64,000 nt of DNA from Duganella sp. OV510. Its GTDB lineage: Bacteria; Pseudomonadota; Gammaproteobacteria; Burkholderiales; Burkholderiaceae_D. Location: contig NZ_FNEQ01000001.1 in NCBI RefSeq assembly GCF_900100205.1, forward strand, positions 248,001 to 312,000, read 5' to 3'. Under the pieces are notes generated by a model. The model did no database searches, was not told the DNA's origin, and saw only the letters and a list, made by a program, of their open reading frames with translations. Of the stretch, positions 27,523 to 36,128 are shown in pieces (within the stretch, counting starts at the first letter, position 1; each line of letters begins with the position of its first letter). A program made the position numbers and the translations under genes.

Positions 27523-28590
27523 TTACTTGGCGCTTTGCGCCAACAACTGCTCAAGATATTGCTTCCACAGCGCCGCGATCGTATGGCTGCCGTGCCCCTT
27601 GGTCGCATCGGTATAAGGCAGGACCACCGCGCTGCCGCGCTTGACGCGCTTGATGCCGGTTTCGAGCAGGTTCAACTCGGGAGGATTGATCAGATCATCG
27701 GCGCTGTTGACGGCCAACAGCGGCGCCTCGATTTTTTCCAGCCCTGGCGCCGGATCGTAGTCCAGCGAGGCTTGCAGCTGGTACATCAGGTCGGTCGCGT
27801 CGGTGGTCTTCAAGGCGCTATCCACATAGCTGTCCAGCGCGGTGTCGGCGGCGGCCAAGGTCGGCAGCTGCACCTGGCGCTGAACGGTGTTGCTCCCCAT
27901 CAGATATAGCATCTGCACGCCGGTGCGCAGGCTTTGCGGCTGAGTCTTGTACTCGCCGCCCTTCCACTCCGGATCGTTACGGATGGCGTCGATGACCACC
28001 CGCCGCCAGACGCGGTTTCGGCCCGATATTTGCGTCGGCACGCTGGCCAGCGGCATCAGCGCATCCATGAAGCGCGGATAGCGTTCACCCCAGACCCATG
28101 ACTGCATGCCGCCCATCGACGTGCCCATGACCAGCCGCAGGTGACGCACACCCAGCCCCTCCGTCAGTAAACGGTACTGAGCGTCGACCATATCGTTGTA
28201 GCCGTAATGCGGGAAGCGCGCATGCAAGCCATCGCTAGGCTTGCTCGACTGGCCGTGGCCTATGCCATCGGTCAGGATGATGTAGTAGCGCTTGGCGTCA
28301 AGTACGCCGCCCGCTGCGAACAGCTCGCCGGCAAACTCCGGCCGCAGGAACTGGGCGCCCGTGCCGCCGGTGCCGTGCGTGATCAGCACGGCGTTCTTCA
28401 CCACACCCTGCGCATCGCGCTCAGGTTTGCCCAGCGTGCGGTAATGAATGCGCAGCTCGGCCAGCTTTTCGCCAGAGCCGAACTGGAAATTCTTCAGCGT
28501 GAAATCGCCCTCGACCGGGGCAGGATAATCGGCGGCCTGGGCGCTGGCCAAGGCCAGCAGCAGCGAGAGGGAGGCAAAAACTTTCAGCAT
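27523..28590 (-). CDS. Alpha/beta hydrolase of the homoserine O-acetyltransferase-like family, exported
   Basis: A 355-residue protein with a signal peptide (MLKVFASLSLLLALASAQA-AD) and a MetX-like fold: LITHGTGGTGAQFL, nucleophile motif LRLVMGTSMGGMQSW, acid in LLAVNSADDLINPPE and His in KGHGSHTIAA. Biosynthetic MetX enzymes are cytoplasmic and about 370-380 residues long. The signal peptide and the absence of other methionine genes argue for a secreted esterase of this fold instead of a methionine-pathway enzyme. It is monocistronic, downstream of the TetR gene on the same strand. The substrate is unknown. Confidence 0.82.
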   Translation of the reverse strand: MLKVFASLSLLLALASAQAADYPAPVEGDFTLKNFQFGSGEKLAELRIHYRTLGKPERDAQGVVKNAVLITHGTGGTGAQFLRPEFAGELFAAGGVLDAKRYYIILTDGIGHGQSSKPSDGLHARFPHYGYNDMVDAQYRLLTEGLGVRHLRLVMGTSMGGMQSWVWGERYPRFMDALMPLASVPTQISGRNRVWRRVVIDAIRNDPEWKGGEYKTQPQSLRTGVQMLYLMGSNTVQRQVQLPTLAAADTALDSYVDSALKTTDATDLMYQLQASLDYDPAPGLEKIEAPLLAVNSADDLINPPELNLLETGIKRVKRGSAVVLPYTDATKGHGSHTIAALWKQYLEQLLAQSAK

Positions 28591-28644
28591 GAGGACTTTC
28601 CGTAAGTTAACTCTCCCCTATCATAGCTCAGATAGCGCGATACG

Positions 28645-29208
28645 TTACGGCAGCAGACCGGCGGTCCGATACGCGGCCAGCGTCTTGTCGAACACTGTCA
28701 CATCGTCACAGCCGCGTGCTACCAGCTGCGCGCCTTCAATCGCCGAGAAGACCGCGAACGCCCGCCCTTTCAGCGCTTCGGCATCCATTTTCGGGTGGCC
28801 GAGCGCCAGGACACGGCCTAGCCAGCCAACGATCTGTTCCGTGAAGCGCTCGACTTCCACCCTTACTTCCGGCGCCAGGCTGGGCCGTTCCGCTGCCAGC
28901 ACACCAGCCATGCACATGCGATTTTCACGCAACAGCGTGTCGCGGAACACGTCGGCGTACCTGTCCACGCAGGTGCGCCAGTCCAGCCCCTGTTCCAGCA
29001 GGCCATTCAGGTACTCCAGGAACTCTTCGGTGTATTGACGCGCCAGCGCCGCCCCCAGGTCGCCCTTGGTGGGAAAATAGTAATGGATGCTGGAACTCTT
29101 GACGCCGACCGCCTCGGCCAGATCGCGAAAGCTGAGCGCGTTGTAGCCTTGCGCTTGCACCATCAGTCTTGCCGCCATCATCACTTCCTGTTTTTTATCG
29201 CTTGCCAT
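28645..29208 (-). CDS. TetR/AcrR-family transcriptional regulator
   Basis: A 187-residue TetR repressor: the helix-turn-helix occupies residues 8-50 (AARLMVQAQGYNALSFRDLAEAVGVKSSSIHYYFPTKGDL, in pieces), and the ligand domain follows, with RENRMCMAGVLAAE and VFSAIEGAQLVARG as typical of the group. It is divergent from the GST gene; two copies of a TCTATCTA/TAGATAGA-type palindrome lie in the 144-base gap. A third copy precedes the hydrolase gene at 33078-34049. It probably represses all of these and itself, being released by an electrophile or aromatic ligand. Confidence 0.88.
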   Translation of the reverse strand: MASDKKQEVMMAARLMVQAQGYNALSFRDLAEAVGVKSSSIHYYFPTKGDLGAALARQYTEEFLEYLNGLLEQGLDWRTCVDRYADVFRDTLLRENRMCMAGVLAAERPSLAPEVRVEVERFTEQIVGWLGRVLALGHPKMDAEALKGRAFAVFSAIEGAQLVARGCDDVTVFDKTLAAYRTAGLLP

Positions 29209-29260
29209 ACCTGATCCTTGAAAAATTCTACTTGACGCGACAAAAGCTCCGGAATTATTA

Positions 29261-29280
29261 TCTATCTACCGATAGATAGA
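29261..29280. promoter_or_regulatory. TetR-type operator copy 1
   Basis: TCTATCTACCGATAGATAGA: eight-base perfect arms around a CCGA centre, between the TetR and GST genes. Its reverse complement matches the copy at 34068-34087 in 19 of 20 bases. Confidence 0.75.
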
Positions 29281-29315
29281 CATTTCCAGAATCGTCTTTC
29301 TAACGGCTATTCTAA

Positions 29316-29335
29316 TCTATCTACCGAGAGGTAGA
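29316..29335. promoter_or_regulatory. TetR-type operator copy 2
   Basis: TCTATCTACCGAGAGGTAGA, with the left half identical to copy 1 and the right half imperfect. It ends 17 bases before the GST start codon, where a bound repressor would block transcription. Both copies are followed by CATT. Confidence 0.7.
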
Positions 29336-29352
29336 CATTCTGAAAGAAAACC

Positions 29353-30003
29353 ATGAAAATCTATGACACCCCAGGCTTCCCCAATCCAGCCCGTATCCGC
29401 ATTGTCCTTGCCGAGAAAGGCATCGACCAGCTGTTTGAATTCGTTCCGGTAGACCTGATGGCCGCTGAACACAAGCAACCAGCTTTCCTGGCCAAGAATC
29501 CCAACGGCGTGGTGCCGGTGCTGGAACTGGATGACGGCGCTTATATCGCCGAATGCGTGGCGATTACCGAGTACCTGGACAATCTGGATGGCAACCCGGT
29601 CCTGACCGGCAAGACGCCGCGCGAAAAAGCCATGATCCACATGATGCAGAAACGCGCCGATGACTGGATGATCGATGGCATTGGTATTTACTTCCACTAC
29701 GCCACGCCGGGCCTGGGCGCCGCGCTGCAGCCCTACAAAGCGCCGGAATGGGCGGGCCGCAAGGAATGGGGCGAACGCCAACTGGAGAAATTCAAGAATG
29801 GCCTGCGTTATTTCGACGGCATCCTGGCCAAGACGCCCTACCTGGCCGGCGAGCAGTTCTCGATGGCCGACATCACCGTCTACGCCGCGCTGTTGCACGC
29901 CGCTTTCCTCAACATCACGGTCACCGACGAATACCCGGCGCTGAAAGCCTGGCAGGCCAAGCTGGCCGAACGTCCAAGCGTGAAGCACCGCAGCGGCCAG
30001 TAA
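29353..30003 (+). CDS. Glutathione S-transferase
   Basis: A 216-residue GST. The thioredoxin-like N-terminal domain carries YDTPGFPNPARIRIVLAEKG and the glutathione-binding NGVVPVLELDDGAYIAECVAI. The helical C-terminal domain contains YLAGEQFSMADITVYAALLHAA, including the N-capping box. It conjugates or transfers glutathione to electrophiles in the cytoplasm. It is divergent from the TetR gene, with two palindromic sites in its leader, and ends at a strong terminator. The Shine-Dalgarno sequence is weak (GAAAGAAAACC). Confidence 0.9.
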   Translation: MKIYDTPGFPNPARIRIVLAEKGIDQLFEFVPVDLMAAEHKQPAFLAKNPNGVVPVLELDDGAYIAECVAITEYLDNLDGNPVLTGKTPREKAMIHMMQKRADDWMIDGIGIYFHYATPGLGAALQPYKAPEWAGRKEWGERQLEKFKNGLRYFDGILAKTPYLAGEQFSMADITVYAALLHAAFLNITVTDEYPALKAWQAKLAERPSVKHRSGQ

Positions 30004-30009
30004 GCAAAA

Positions 30010-30040
30010 AAAGGAGTCCCGAGGGACTCCTTTCCTTTCA
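30010..30040 (+). terminator. Intrinsic terminator after the GST gene, probably bidirectional
   Basis: AAAGGAGTCCC at 30010-30020 pairs with GGGACTCCTTT at 30023-30033, followed by CCTTTC on the plus strand. The opposite strand has a run of T from AAAAAAA at 30006-30012, so it can also serve the convergent EF-hand gene. Confidence 0.9.
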
Positions 30041-30526
30041 GGCGATGTCGACGTTGCCGGAGGAGTGGGCATACACGTAGCGCATCACCGCCGCCACGTC
30101 AGCCACCTGCCCCTGCGCGTCCAGCACCGTGCCCGCAGGCCGCGCGGTCGATAGACCCGCGTGGATCTGGTCCAGCAAGCCTTGCACCAGCGCGGCGTGG
30201 CTGGTGCCCGCCGTCGGGTCCTTCAGGCTGTCGCGCAGCTCGAATGAAGACACCTGACCATCGCGATTGAGGTCGAGTGTTTGGTACAAGGCATCCGATT
30301 GTGCCTGCGTACCGCCGGCAGCGACGATCTGTGCGCCGTATTCCTCCTTCGAAATCAGCATGTCATGGTTGGCATCCACGACATCGGCCACCGTGCCGTT
30401 GATCATTTCTCTGAACGACAGCGCGCGCAAGCTTGGCGGATTCGCCGGATCAGGTTGCGCCATCGTCGCCTGGAACTGCATGGCGAACGGCGGCGCAAAA
30501 TTGGACGTCATTTTGATGAGGTTCAT
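30038..30526 (-). CDS. EF-hand domain protein
   Basis: A 162-residue protein with two EF-hand loops: DANHDMLISKEE and DLNRDGQVSSFE, each with Asp at positions 1, 3/5 and Glu at 12. The first loop has Met in place of the usual Gly6. Calcium binding is likely for the second loop. There is no signal peptide and no catalytic domain. It follows the SnoaL-like gene by 18 bases on the same strand and probably shares its promoter. Its function is unknown. Confidence 0.75.
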   Translation of the reverse strand: MNLIKMTSNFAPPFAMQFQATMAQPDPANPPSLRALSFREMINGTVADVVDANHDMLISKEEYGAQIVAAGGTQAQSDALYQTLDLNRDGQVSSFELRDSLKDPTAGTSHAALVQGLLDQIHAGLSTARPAGTVLDAQGQVADVAAVMRYVYAHSSGNVDIA

Positions 30527-30544
30527 GCGCTTCTCCCTGGTTGG

Positions 30545-31090
30545 TCATACAGGCAGGACTGGCATCAGTCCTTCAAAAGTGGCGGCCGAGGTATCGGCCG
30601 GGGTCAATGCATCGTTGGTGGTGGAGCCGCCGATGTAGCGCTCGGCAATCTTCCATCCGTCCGGCGTGCGCACCAGACGGTCGCGCATCGGCGAATACAG
30701 CCAGATCGCCGGCAGGCCGTCGTAGCTGGTCATCACCTGCCCTGCTCCCAGCGCTGGCGCATCCTGCGGCAGCGCGTGGCGCACCAGCAGGTTGTGATAG
30801 CGCACCTGCACGCCATCGCCATCCACATCGACGATGTGATTGGTGGCATGCCGGCTCACGCCAGGTATCAGGTAGGGATAATCGTGTTCGAAGAAGTGGC
30901 GGATCTCGGCGTGGCCGCTAATGGTGCCGTGGAAGTGATAGGCCACGGCGTTTGGCGTGAACGCATCGATCATGCCCTCCACATCCCAGGTTTCAAACAG
31001 CCAGTTGACCCGGTTGACGAAATCAACGGCGCTGGCGCGGTCTGCCGCATCCACCTGGCTGACGCGTGCGATGGCTGGAAAAGCTTGCAT
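30545..31090 (-). CDS. SnoaL/NTF2-like protein
   Basis: A 181-residue cone-shaped NTF2-like domain: VDFVNRVNWLFETWDVEGMI, AYHFHGTISGHAEIRHFFEHDY and the late WKIAERYIGG strand. Members are polyketide cyclase, isomerase-like or orphan proteins. It has no signal peptide. It is the first gene of a pair with the EF-hand protein. A perfect 16-base palindrome lies about 125 bases upstream. No catalytic function can be assigned. Confidence 0.75.
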   Translation of the reverse strand: MQAFPAIARVSQVDAADRASAVDFVNRVNWLFETWDVEGMIDAFTPNAVAYHFHGTISGHAEIRHFFEHDYPYLIPGVSRHATNHIVDVDGDGVQVRYHNLLVRHALPQDAPALGAGQVMTSYDGLPAIWLYSPMRDRLVRTPDGWKIAERYIGGSTTNDALTPADTSAATFEGLMPVLPV

Positions 31091-31215
31091 GTTTACTCCT
31101 TACAGATACTGCTTGAAAAAGCCGCAGTGCGGGCATTGGCCTGCGATGCGGCGACGAAGCCTGGATGGCGAATGTGGCTGTCATCACAGGTATTCGCATG
31201 GCCCGGTTTCATCAT

Positions 31216-31231
31216 ATGTGCAATTGCACAT
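31216..31231. promoter_or_regulatory. Perfect 16-base palindrome, operator candidate A
   Basis: ATGTGCAATTGCACAT lies upstream of the SnoaL/EF-hand pair. A related site (14 of 16 bases) is found just before the RND adaptor gene at 40503-40518. TGTGCAATTGCACA resembles operators of MarR/TetR-type dimers. Confidence 0.65.
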
Positions 31232-31236
31232 GACGG

Positions 31237-32214
31237 TCAAGAACCTTGCGTCCGCACCGTGCTGGGGGAATAGCCAAAATGGCTTTTGAAGGCGCGGCTG
31301 AACGCGGCCTCCGAGGCGTAACCGCTGCGCCCCGCCGCCTGTGTGACCAGCGCTCCTTGCACCAGCATGTCATGCGCCAGCGTCAGCTTCCAGTGCTGCG
31401 CATACTGCAGCGGCGCCCGTCCCACTGCGGCGGAAAAGCGTTCGGCAAACGCCGAGCGCGACATGCCAGCCAGGCTTGCCAGCGCCTGCACTGTCCAGGC
31501 CCGCTGCGGTTCGGCATGAATGGCACGCAGCGCCCGCCCCAGGCGCGGCTGCGACAGGCCGGCGACCCAGCCGGGATGCCGCTCCTGGTGCTCGGCCCAG
31601 CAGCGCAGCGCACGAATCACCAGCAAGTCCACCAGCCGCGACACCATCAACGCCGAGCCGGGGCCGCCGCCATGGGCCTCCTGTAGCAGGAAGCGGGTAA
31701 TCGCATCCAGCCACGGTGGCGCAGCCGCGCCATTGCCGGGCACATACAGCGCGTGCGGCAGCGCCGCCAGGATGGCAGCGGCCGCATCGCCATCAAAATG
31801 GAACTGGCCGCCGATCAGCCGGCATGGAGCACCGTCCCGCCCGGCACGCAACACATGCCGGGTGGCGCCGAAATGGCTGCGGCTGAGCGGCTCGATGTCG
31901 CTTTCCGCCAGCGCCGCGCTGCTGCCCAGCACATGCTCGTGACGGTGCGGCAGCATCAGCAAGTCACCGCGTACCAGAGGTAACGGCGCGCCGTCACCCA
32001 GATGCAGCCAGGCCTCTCCCTGCTCGACATAATAGAAGTGCGCCGCCCCTGCCGGAAAACGCAAAGCCCACGGTTCCTGGAGTTCCGCCCGGTAGACGGC
32101 ACCACCACGTAAGCGCACCTGCGTCAATACCTGCGACAGCAGGTCGGTTTCGGACGCTGGGGCATGAACTACGGCGTCGCCATCATGGCCGTGCTGGCGG
32201 GCCTTGCTTATCAT
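31237..32214 (-). CDS. AraC-family transcriptional regulator with cupin sensor domain
   Basis: About 325 residues: an N-terminal cupin-like domain (LSQVLTQVRLRGGAVYRAEL, PWALRFPAGAAHFYYVEQGEAW) and a C-terminal double helix-turn-helix (AWTVQALASLAGMSRSAFAERF, then GALVTQAAGRSGYASEAAFSRAFKSHFG). The start is ambiguous among codons at 32268, 32244 and 32214; 32214 is preferred as it leaves a gap before the divergent hydrolase gene. The usual target is a divergent gene, here the lipoprotein hydrolase. Confidence 0.85.
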   Translation of the reverse strand: MISKARQHGHDGDAVVHAPASETDLLSQVLTQVRLRGGAVYRAELQEPWALRFPAGAAHFYYVEQGEAWLHLGDGAPLPLVRGDLLMLPHRHEHVLGSSAALAESDIEPLSRSHFGATRHVLRAGRDGAPCRLIGGQFHFDGDAAAAILAALPHALYVPGNGAAAPPWLDAITRFLLQEAHGGGPGSALMVSRLVDLLVIRALRCWAEHQERHPGWVAGLSQPRLGRALRAIHAEPQRAWTVQALASLAGMSRSAFAERFSAAVGRAPLQYAQHWKLTLAHDMLVQGALVTQAAGRSGYASEAAFSRAFKSHFGYSPSTVRTQGS

Positions 32215-32259
32215 GCTGATCGCCGCGGCACTTTTTTCTTTCATTCTCAGGAATACCTC

Positions 32260-33075
32260 ATGAAACATCTATGGAAACCCATGGGCGCAATCGCGCTCGC
32301 GGTGGCGGCGCTGTCCGGCACCCTGTCACTGTCCGGCTGCGGCAGCTCCGACGCTGTCGCCGCCACCGTCGCTGCGGAAATCAAGCCGACCACCGTGGTC
32401 CTGGTGCACGGCGCCTGGGCTGACGGCTCCAGCTGGTCGAAAGTCATTCCGCTGTTGCAACAGCGCGGCCTCAAGGTCGTGGCAGTACAGCTGGCACGCA
32501 AGTCGCTGGCCGATGATGCCGCCACCGTCAGCCGCGCCATTGCCGCGCAAAGCGGCCAGGTGGTCCTGGTCGGCCACTCCTACGGCGGTGCTGTCATCAC
32601 CGAATCCGGCAACGATGGCAAGGTCGCGGCGCTGGTCTACGTGTCGGCGTTTGCGCCGGGCGATGGCCAGTCGATCAACGACATCACCAAACCGTTCCCG
32701 GCCGGCGCCTGGCAAAAAGGCCTGGTGGTCGACAGTGCCGGCTACCTGACGCTCGACGCGCCCACCTTTGCTTCCAGCTTCGCGCCGGATGTGGCGGAAG
32801 CCGAGCGCAATGTGCTGACCTCGGTCCAGGGCCCGATCTTCAACCACGTGCTGGACGATAAGGTCGGCACGGCCGCCTGGAAAACCAAACCTTCGTGGTG
32901 GGTGTACGGCGACGCCGACATCATCATTCCGGGTGCCTTCCAGCAGGCGGAGGCAGCGCAGATCAAAGCCCATATTAGCGCCATCACCGGCGCCAGCCAC
33001 GTTGCGCTGATCTCACATCCCGCCGAGGTCGCCAACAGCATCCTCGGCGCGGTCGGCAGCGTCGGCGGGCTGTAA
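32260..33075 (+). CDS. Alpha/beta hydrolase, predicted lipoprotein (salicylate-esterase-like)
   Basis: A 271-residue protein. ATG at 32260 is chosen because the signal sequence begins there (MKHLWKPMGAIALAVAAL) and ends in a lipobox LSLSGC-GSS. The hydrolase core has VVLVHGAWADGSSWSKVIPL, nucleophile motif VVLVGHSYGGAVI, acid in YGDADIIIP and His in GASHVALIS. The HGAWADGS motif is typical of the EstC/salicylate esterase group. It is divergent from the AraC gene and ends two bases from the convergent hydrolase. The cognate substrate is unknown. Confidence 0.85.
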   Translation: MKHLWKPMGAIALAVAALSGTLSLSGCGSSDAVAATVAAEIKPTTVVLVHGAWADGSSWSKVIPLLQQRGLKVVAVQLARKSLADDAATVSRAIAAQSGQVVLVGHSYGGAVITESGNDGKVAALVYVSAFAPGDGQSINDITKPFPAGAWQKGLVVDSAGYLTLDAPTFASSFAPDVAEAERNVLTSVQGPIFNHVLDDKVGTAAWKTKPSWWVYGDADIIIPGAFQQAEAAQIKAHISAITGASHVALISHPAEVANSILGAVGSVGGL

Positions 33076-33077
33076 CA

Positions 33078-34049
33078 TCAGGAGCGCAGGAAGGCCAGCA
33101 GATCGCTGTTCAGCTGGTCTTTCTGCGTAATCAGCAGGCCGTGCGAGCCTCCCTCGTAGACCTTCAGCGTGGCGTGGCGCACCAGTCCGGCCGACAGCTT
33201 GCCGGAAATCTCGAACGGCACGATCTGGTCGTCATTGCCATGCACCACCAGCGTCGGCACGGTGATTTTCTTCAGGTCGGCGCGGAAGTCGGTTTCGGAG
33301 AAGGCGGTGATGGCGTGGTAGGCCGCCAGCACACCGGTATTCATGCCCTGACGCCAGTAATCGTCACGCACGCCCTCCGACACCTTGGCGCCAGCGCGGT
33401 TGTAGCTGTAGTACGGCATGGTGACGTCCTTGTTCCACTGTGAGCGGTCGGCCTGCACGGCGGCGCGGAAGGTGTCAAACAAGGCTTTCGGGGCGCCGCC
33501 CGGATTGTCCGGCGTCTGCAACAGGAATGGCGTCACCGCCGCCACCAGCGCCACTCTGGCGACACGCTGCTCGCCGTGGCGGCCGATATAGCGCGCCACT
33601 TCGCCACCGCCCATCGAGTGGCCCACCAGCGTTACCTGCTTCAGGTCGAGCGCGTTAATCAAGGCCGCCAGGTCGTCGGCAAAGGTGTCGTAGTCGTAAC
33701 CACCGGCCGGCTGGCTCGAACGGCCGAAGCCGCGGCGGTCAAAGGCGATGACGCGGTAGCCTTGCTGCATCAAGAACAGCATCTGGTATTCCCAGGCATC
33801 GGCCGACAGCGGGTAGCCGTGGCTGAACACCACTGCCGGGCCGCTGCCCCAATCCTTGTAGTACAGCGTGGTGCCGTCGTTCAGCGTCAGCGTGCTGGCG
33901 CTGAGACGCGCCGGCGCGGCCTGGCCGGCAGGTTTGGCGCTTGCTGCGGCGGCTTGCGTGCCGGCAGCGACCAGGCCAGTGAAAGCGGCCAGGCCAGCCA
34001 GGGAGCCGAGCAAAGTCCGGCGTGAAGAAGTCGTGCGTTGGATCGTCAT
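33078..34049 (-). CDS. Alpha/beta hydrolase, non-heme chloroperoxidase-like, Tat-exported
   Basis: A 323-residue protein with an N-terminal twin-arginine signal ([16 protein letters not shown]) and a chloroperoxidase-like core: [17 protein letters not shown], nucleophile motif [20 protein letters not shown], acid in [12 protein letters not shown] and His in YEGGSHGLL. Cofactor-free perhydrolases of this group also act as esterases. A TetR-type palindrome lies 19 bases upstream of the start, matching those at the GST gene, so it is probably in that regulon. Confidence 0.85.
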   Translation of the reverse strand: MTIQRTTSSRRTLLGSLAGLAAFTGLVAAGTQAAAASAKPAGQAAPARLSASTLTLNDGTTLYYKDWGSGPAVVFSHGYPLSADAWEYQMLFLMQQGYRVIAFDRRGFGRSSQPAGGYDYDTFADDLAALINALDLKQVTLVGHSMGGGEVARYIGRHGEQRVARVALVAAVTPFLLQTPDNPGGAPKALFDTFRAAVQADRSQWNKDVTMPYYSYNRAGAKVSEGVRDDYWRQGMNTGVLAAYHAITAFSETDFRADLKKITVPTLVVHGNDDQIVPFEISGKLSAGLVRHATLKVYEGGSHGLLITQKDQLNSDLLAFLRS

Positions 34050-34067
34050 GATAGTCCTTGAGAGTTA

Positions 34068-34087
34068 ACTATCTATCGGTAGATAGA
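34068..34087. promoter_or_regulatory. TetR-type operator copy 3
   Basis: ACTATCTATCGGTAGATAGA lies immediately upstream of the chloroperoxidase-like hydrolase. It equals the reverse complement of copy 1 except at one end base. Confidence 0.75.
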
Positions 34088-34175
34088 TTAAGTGGATAGT
34101 AAAACGGCGCGATACCGCTGTCAAGCGGCAAGCCGCGCTTATTGCATGCTTATCGCATACCTATTGGCTTGGGGT

Positions 34176-34604
34176 TTAGGGTTTCCGGCTCCAGGCGGCC
34201 AGCTGCTGACGCAATGCCGCTGCTTCCGGCGCGCCGACCCCGGCTTCGAATTCTGCCTGCGCCGCCAGCCAGTGCGCGTGCGCCTGCTGATAAGTGGCGC
34301 TTCCCGCCGCCGTCAACGACAACAGCAGCTTGCGCGGATAAGCCGGGTCAGGCTGTTGCAGCAGGTAGCCGTCGCGCGTCAGCGGTTGCAGCGCGCGCAC
34401 CATGCTGGTCCGGTCCATCACCAGCACATCCGCCAGTTCCTGCACAGCGATACCCGGCGCTTCGTTGATGGCGGCCAGGATGCTGAACTGCGACGAACTC
34501 AGGCCCATCGGCGCCAGGTGGCGGTCATACAGGGCAGAAATCGAACGTGCTGCCTGCCGCACGGCGAGGCAATTACATGCCAGAATGGCGAGCTGCTTGG
34601 TCAT
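34176..34604 (-). CDS. MarR-family transcriptional regulator
   Basis: A 142-residue winged-helix protein: AVRQAARSISALYDRHLAPM, LSSSQFSILAAINEAPGIAV, recognition region LADVLVMDRTSMVRALQPLTRD and wing YLLQQPDPAYPRKLLLSLTAAG. MarR proteins sense phenolics or oxidants and repress efflux or detoxification genes. It lies between the TetR-regulated hydrolase and the RND pump operon and is transcribed in the same direction as both. It may regulate the pump. Confidence 0.88.
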   Translation of the reverse strand: MTKQLAILACNCLAVRQAARSISALYDRHLAPMGLSSSQFSILAAINEAPGIAVQELADVLVMDRTSMVRALQPLTRDGYLLQQPDPAYPRKLLLSLTAAGSATYQQAHAHWLAAQAEFEAGVGAPEAAALRQQLAAWSRKP

Positions 34605-34690
34605 AAATGGTTCAATCTAAAGCGTAGTTGATGGCAAGTGTACCGCAGGCAGGGGCCGCACGCTGCCTTCCCTGCCCTGCGGCGGCTGCC

Positions 34691-36127
34691 TTAGCTGCCC
34701 GGAGCATCCCAGCCGCCGCCCAGCGCGCGGATCAGCGCGATGGTGGTGATGGCCCGGTTGCCGCGCAGCTGCACGGCGCTCCGTTCGACCGTGGCCAGAT
34801 TGCGCTCGGCGTCCAGCAACTCCAGGTAGCTGGAGCGGCCGGCGTCATACAGCTTGTGGGCCAGTTCGGCCGAGCGGCGCGCCGACACCAGCGCGTCTTC
34901 GATCTGGCTGGACTGCCCATGCAGAATGCGCAAGCCGGCCAGATTGTCCTCCACCTCGGCAAACGCCGCCAGCACGCTGTGCCGGTAGGCGGCCACCGAT
35001 TCCTCCAGCGCCGCCTCGCTGCGCGTGACGTCGGCGCGGTGGCGGCCACCATCGATCAGCGGCGACGACAGCAACGCGCCCAGCATCCATGAGCGGCCGG
35101 TCATCGTCAGCACATCCGGGAAATTGCCGGCCACGCCGCCGCCGGCCGCGTTGATATTCAGCGCCGGGAACATGGCCGCGCGCGCCACGCCAATACGGGC
35201 ATTGGCCACCGCCATGCGCCGTTGCGCGGCGGCGATGTCGGGCCGACGCTCCAGCAGCGTCGACGGCAGCCCGGCAGGAATCGCCGGCATGCGCGCGGCG
35301 TCCGACAAGGGACTGGCGGCAGCGCTGTAGCTGGCGGCCGGCTTGCCCAGCAACACCGCCAGCGCGTGCTCGGTGGTGGCGCGCTGCTGTTGCAGGCCGA
35401 TGGCTTCGGCCCGCGTGGTCGACAGCTCAGTCAGCGCGCGCGCCAGGTCGAACTCGCCAATGTCACCCAGGTCAAAGCGGCGCTGGTTGACCTTGACGTT
35501 TTCTTCGCGCGTCTGCACGGTGCGCTCCAGCGTCTCCAGCTCGGCGTCGATGGCGCGCTGGCGGAAATAGTGTTGCGCCACATCCGCCTGCAACGCCAGC
35601 AGCACCGAGCGGTAGCTGGCTTCGGTGGCGTCCGCATCGGCCGTGGCGGCCGCTATATTCGACGATACCCGGCCGAACAGGTCGACCTCATAGCTGGCGG
35701 TCAGACGGGCCCGGTAGGTGGTCTGCGGCGCCACCGGCGTGCCGGCCGGCAGGCCCAGTTCCGCCGGCGCCGGACGGCCCCGCTGGACCCCGGCTGCCAG
35801 GTCCAGTTGCGGCACGCGGTCGGCTTCGGCGATGCCGGCGATGGCGCGCGCCTGGCGCACCCGTGCCGCCGCCACCGCCAGGTTGGCATTGCTGCGGGTG
35901 GCCTCGGCAATCAGCCCATCCAGCGCCGGATCACCAAAGGCGCGCCACCACTCGCCGCGCGCCTGCTGCTCGGCCGGCCGCGCCGTCACCCAGCGGCTGC
36001 CGTCTGCTGCGGTCTGCACCGTCGCCTCCTTGAAAGCGGCTGGCGTATCGATGACCGGCGGCCTGAAGTCTGGCGCGGCACAGCCGGCCAGCAAGACCGC
36101 TAGGATGCTCATGGCTGCTCTCTTCAT
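34691..36127 (-). CDS. RND efflux outer-membrane factor (OprM/NodT type)
   Basis: A 478-residue lipoprotein: MKRAAMSILAVLLAGC places the lipid Cys at residue 16. Duplicated trimer-barrel features include WWRAFGDPALDGLIAEATRSN, AAARVRQARAIAGIAEADRVPQ (split over residues 75-100), ASYEVDLFGRVSSNIAAAT and LLERRPDIAAAQRRMAVANA. It forms the outer-membrane exit duct. The start is one base after the pump stop region (stop 36129, start 36127), so it is the last gene of the pump operon. Confidence 0.92.
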   Translation of the reverse strand: MKRAAMSILAVLLAGCAAPDFRPPVIDTPAAFKEATVQTAADGSRWVTARPAEQQARGEWWRAFGDPALDGLIAEATRSNANLAVAAARVRQARAIAGIAEADRVPQLDLAAGVQRGRPAPAELGLPAGTPVAPQTTYRARLTASYEVDLFGRVSSNIAAATADADATEASYRSVLLALQADVAQHYFRQRAIDAELETLERTVQTREENVKVNQRRFDLGDIGEFDLARALTELSTTRAEAIGLQQQRATTEHALAVLLGKPAASYSAAASPLSDAARMPAIPAGLPSTLLERRPDIAAAQRRMAVANARIGVARAAMFPALNINAAGGGVAGNFPDVLTMTGRSWMLGALLSSPLIDGGRHRADVTRSEAALEESVAAYRHSVLAAFAEVEDNLAGLRILHGQSSQIEDALVSARRSAELAHKLYDAGRSSYLELLDAERNLATVERSAVQLRGNRAITTIALIRALGGGWDAPGS

Positions 36128-36128
36128 C

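Noticed and set aside
27523-28590. Annotation as the methionine-pathway metX
   Set aside because: A signal peptide and no methionine-pathway neighbours make the biosynthetic role unlikely.
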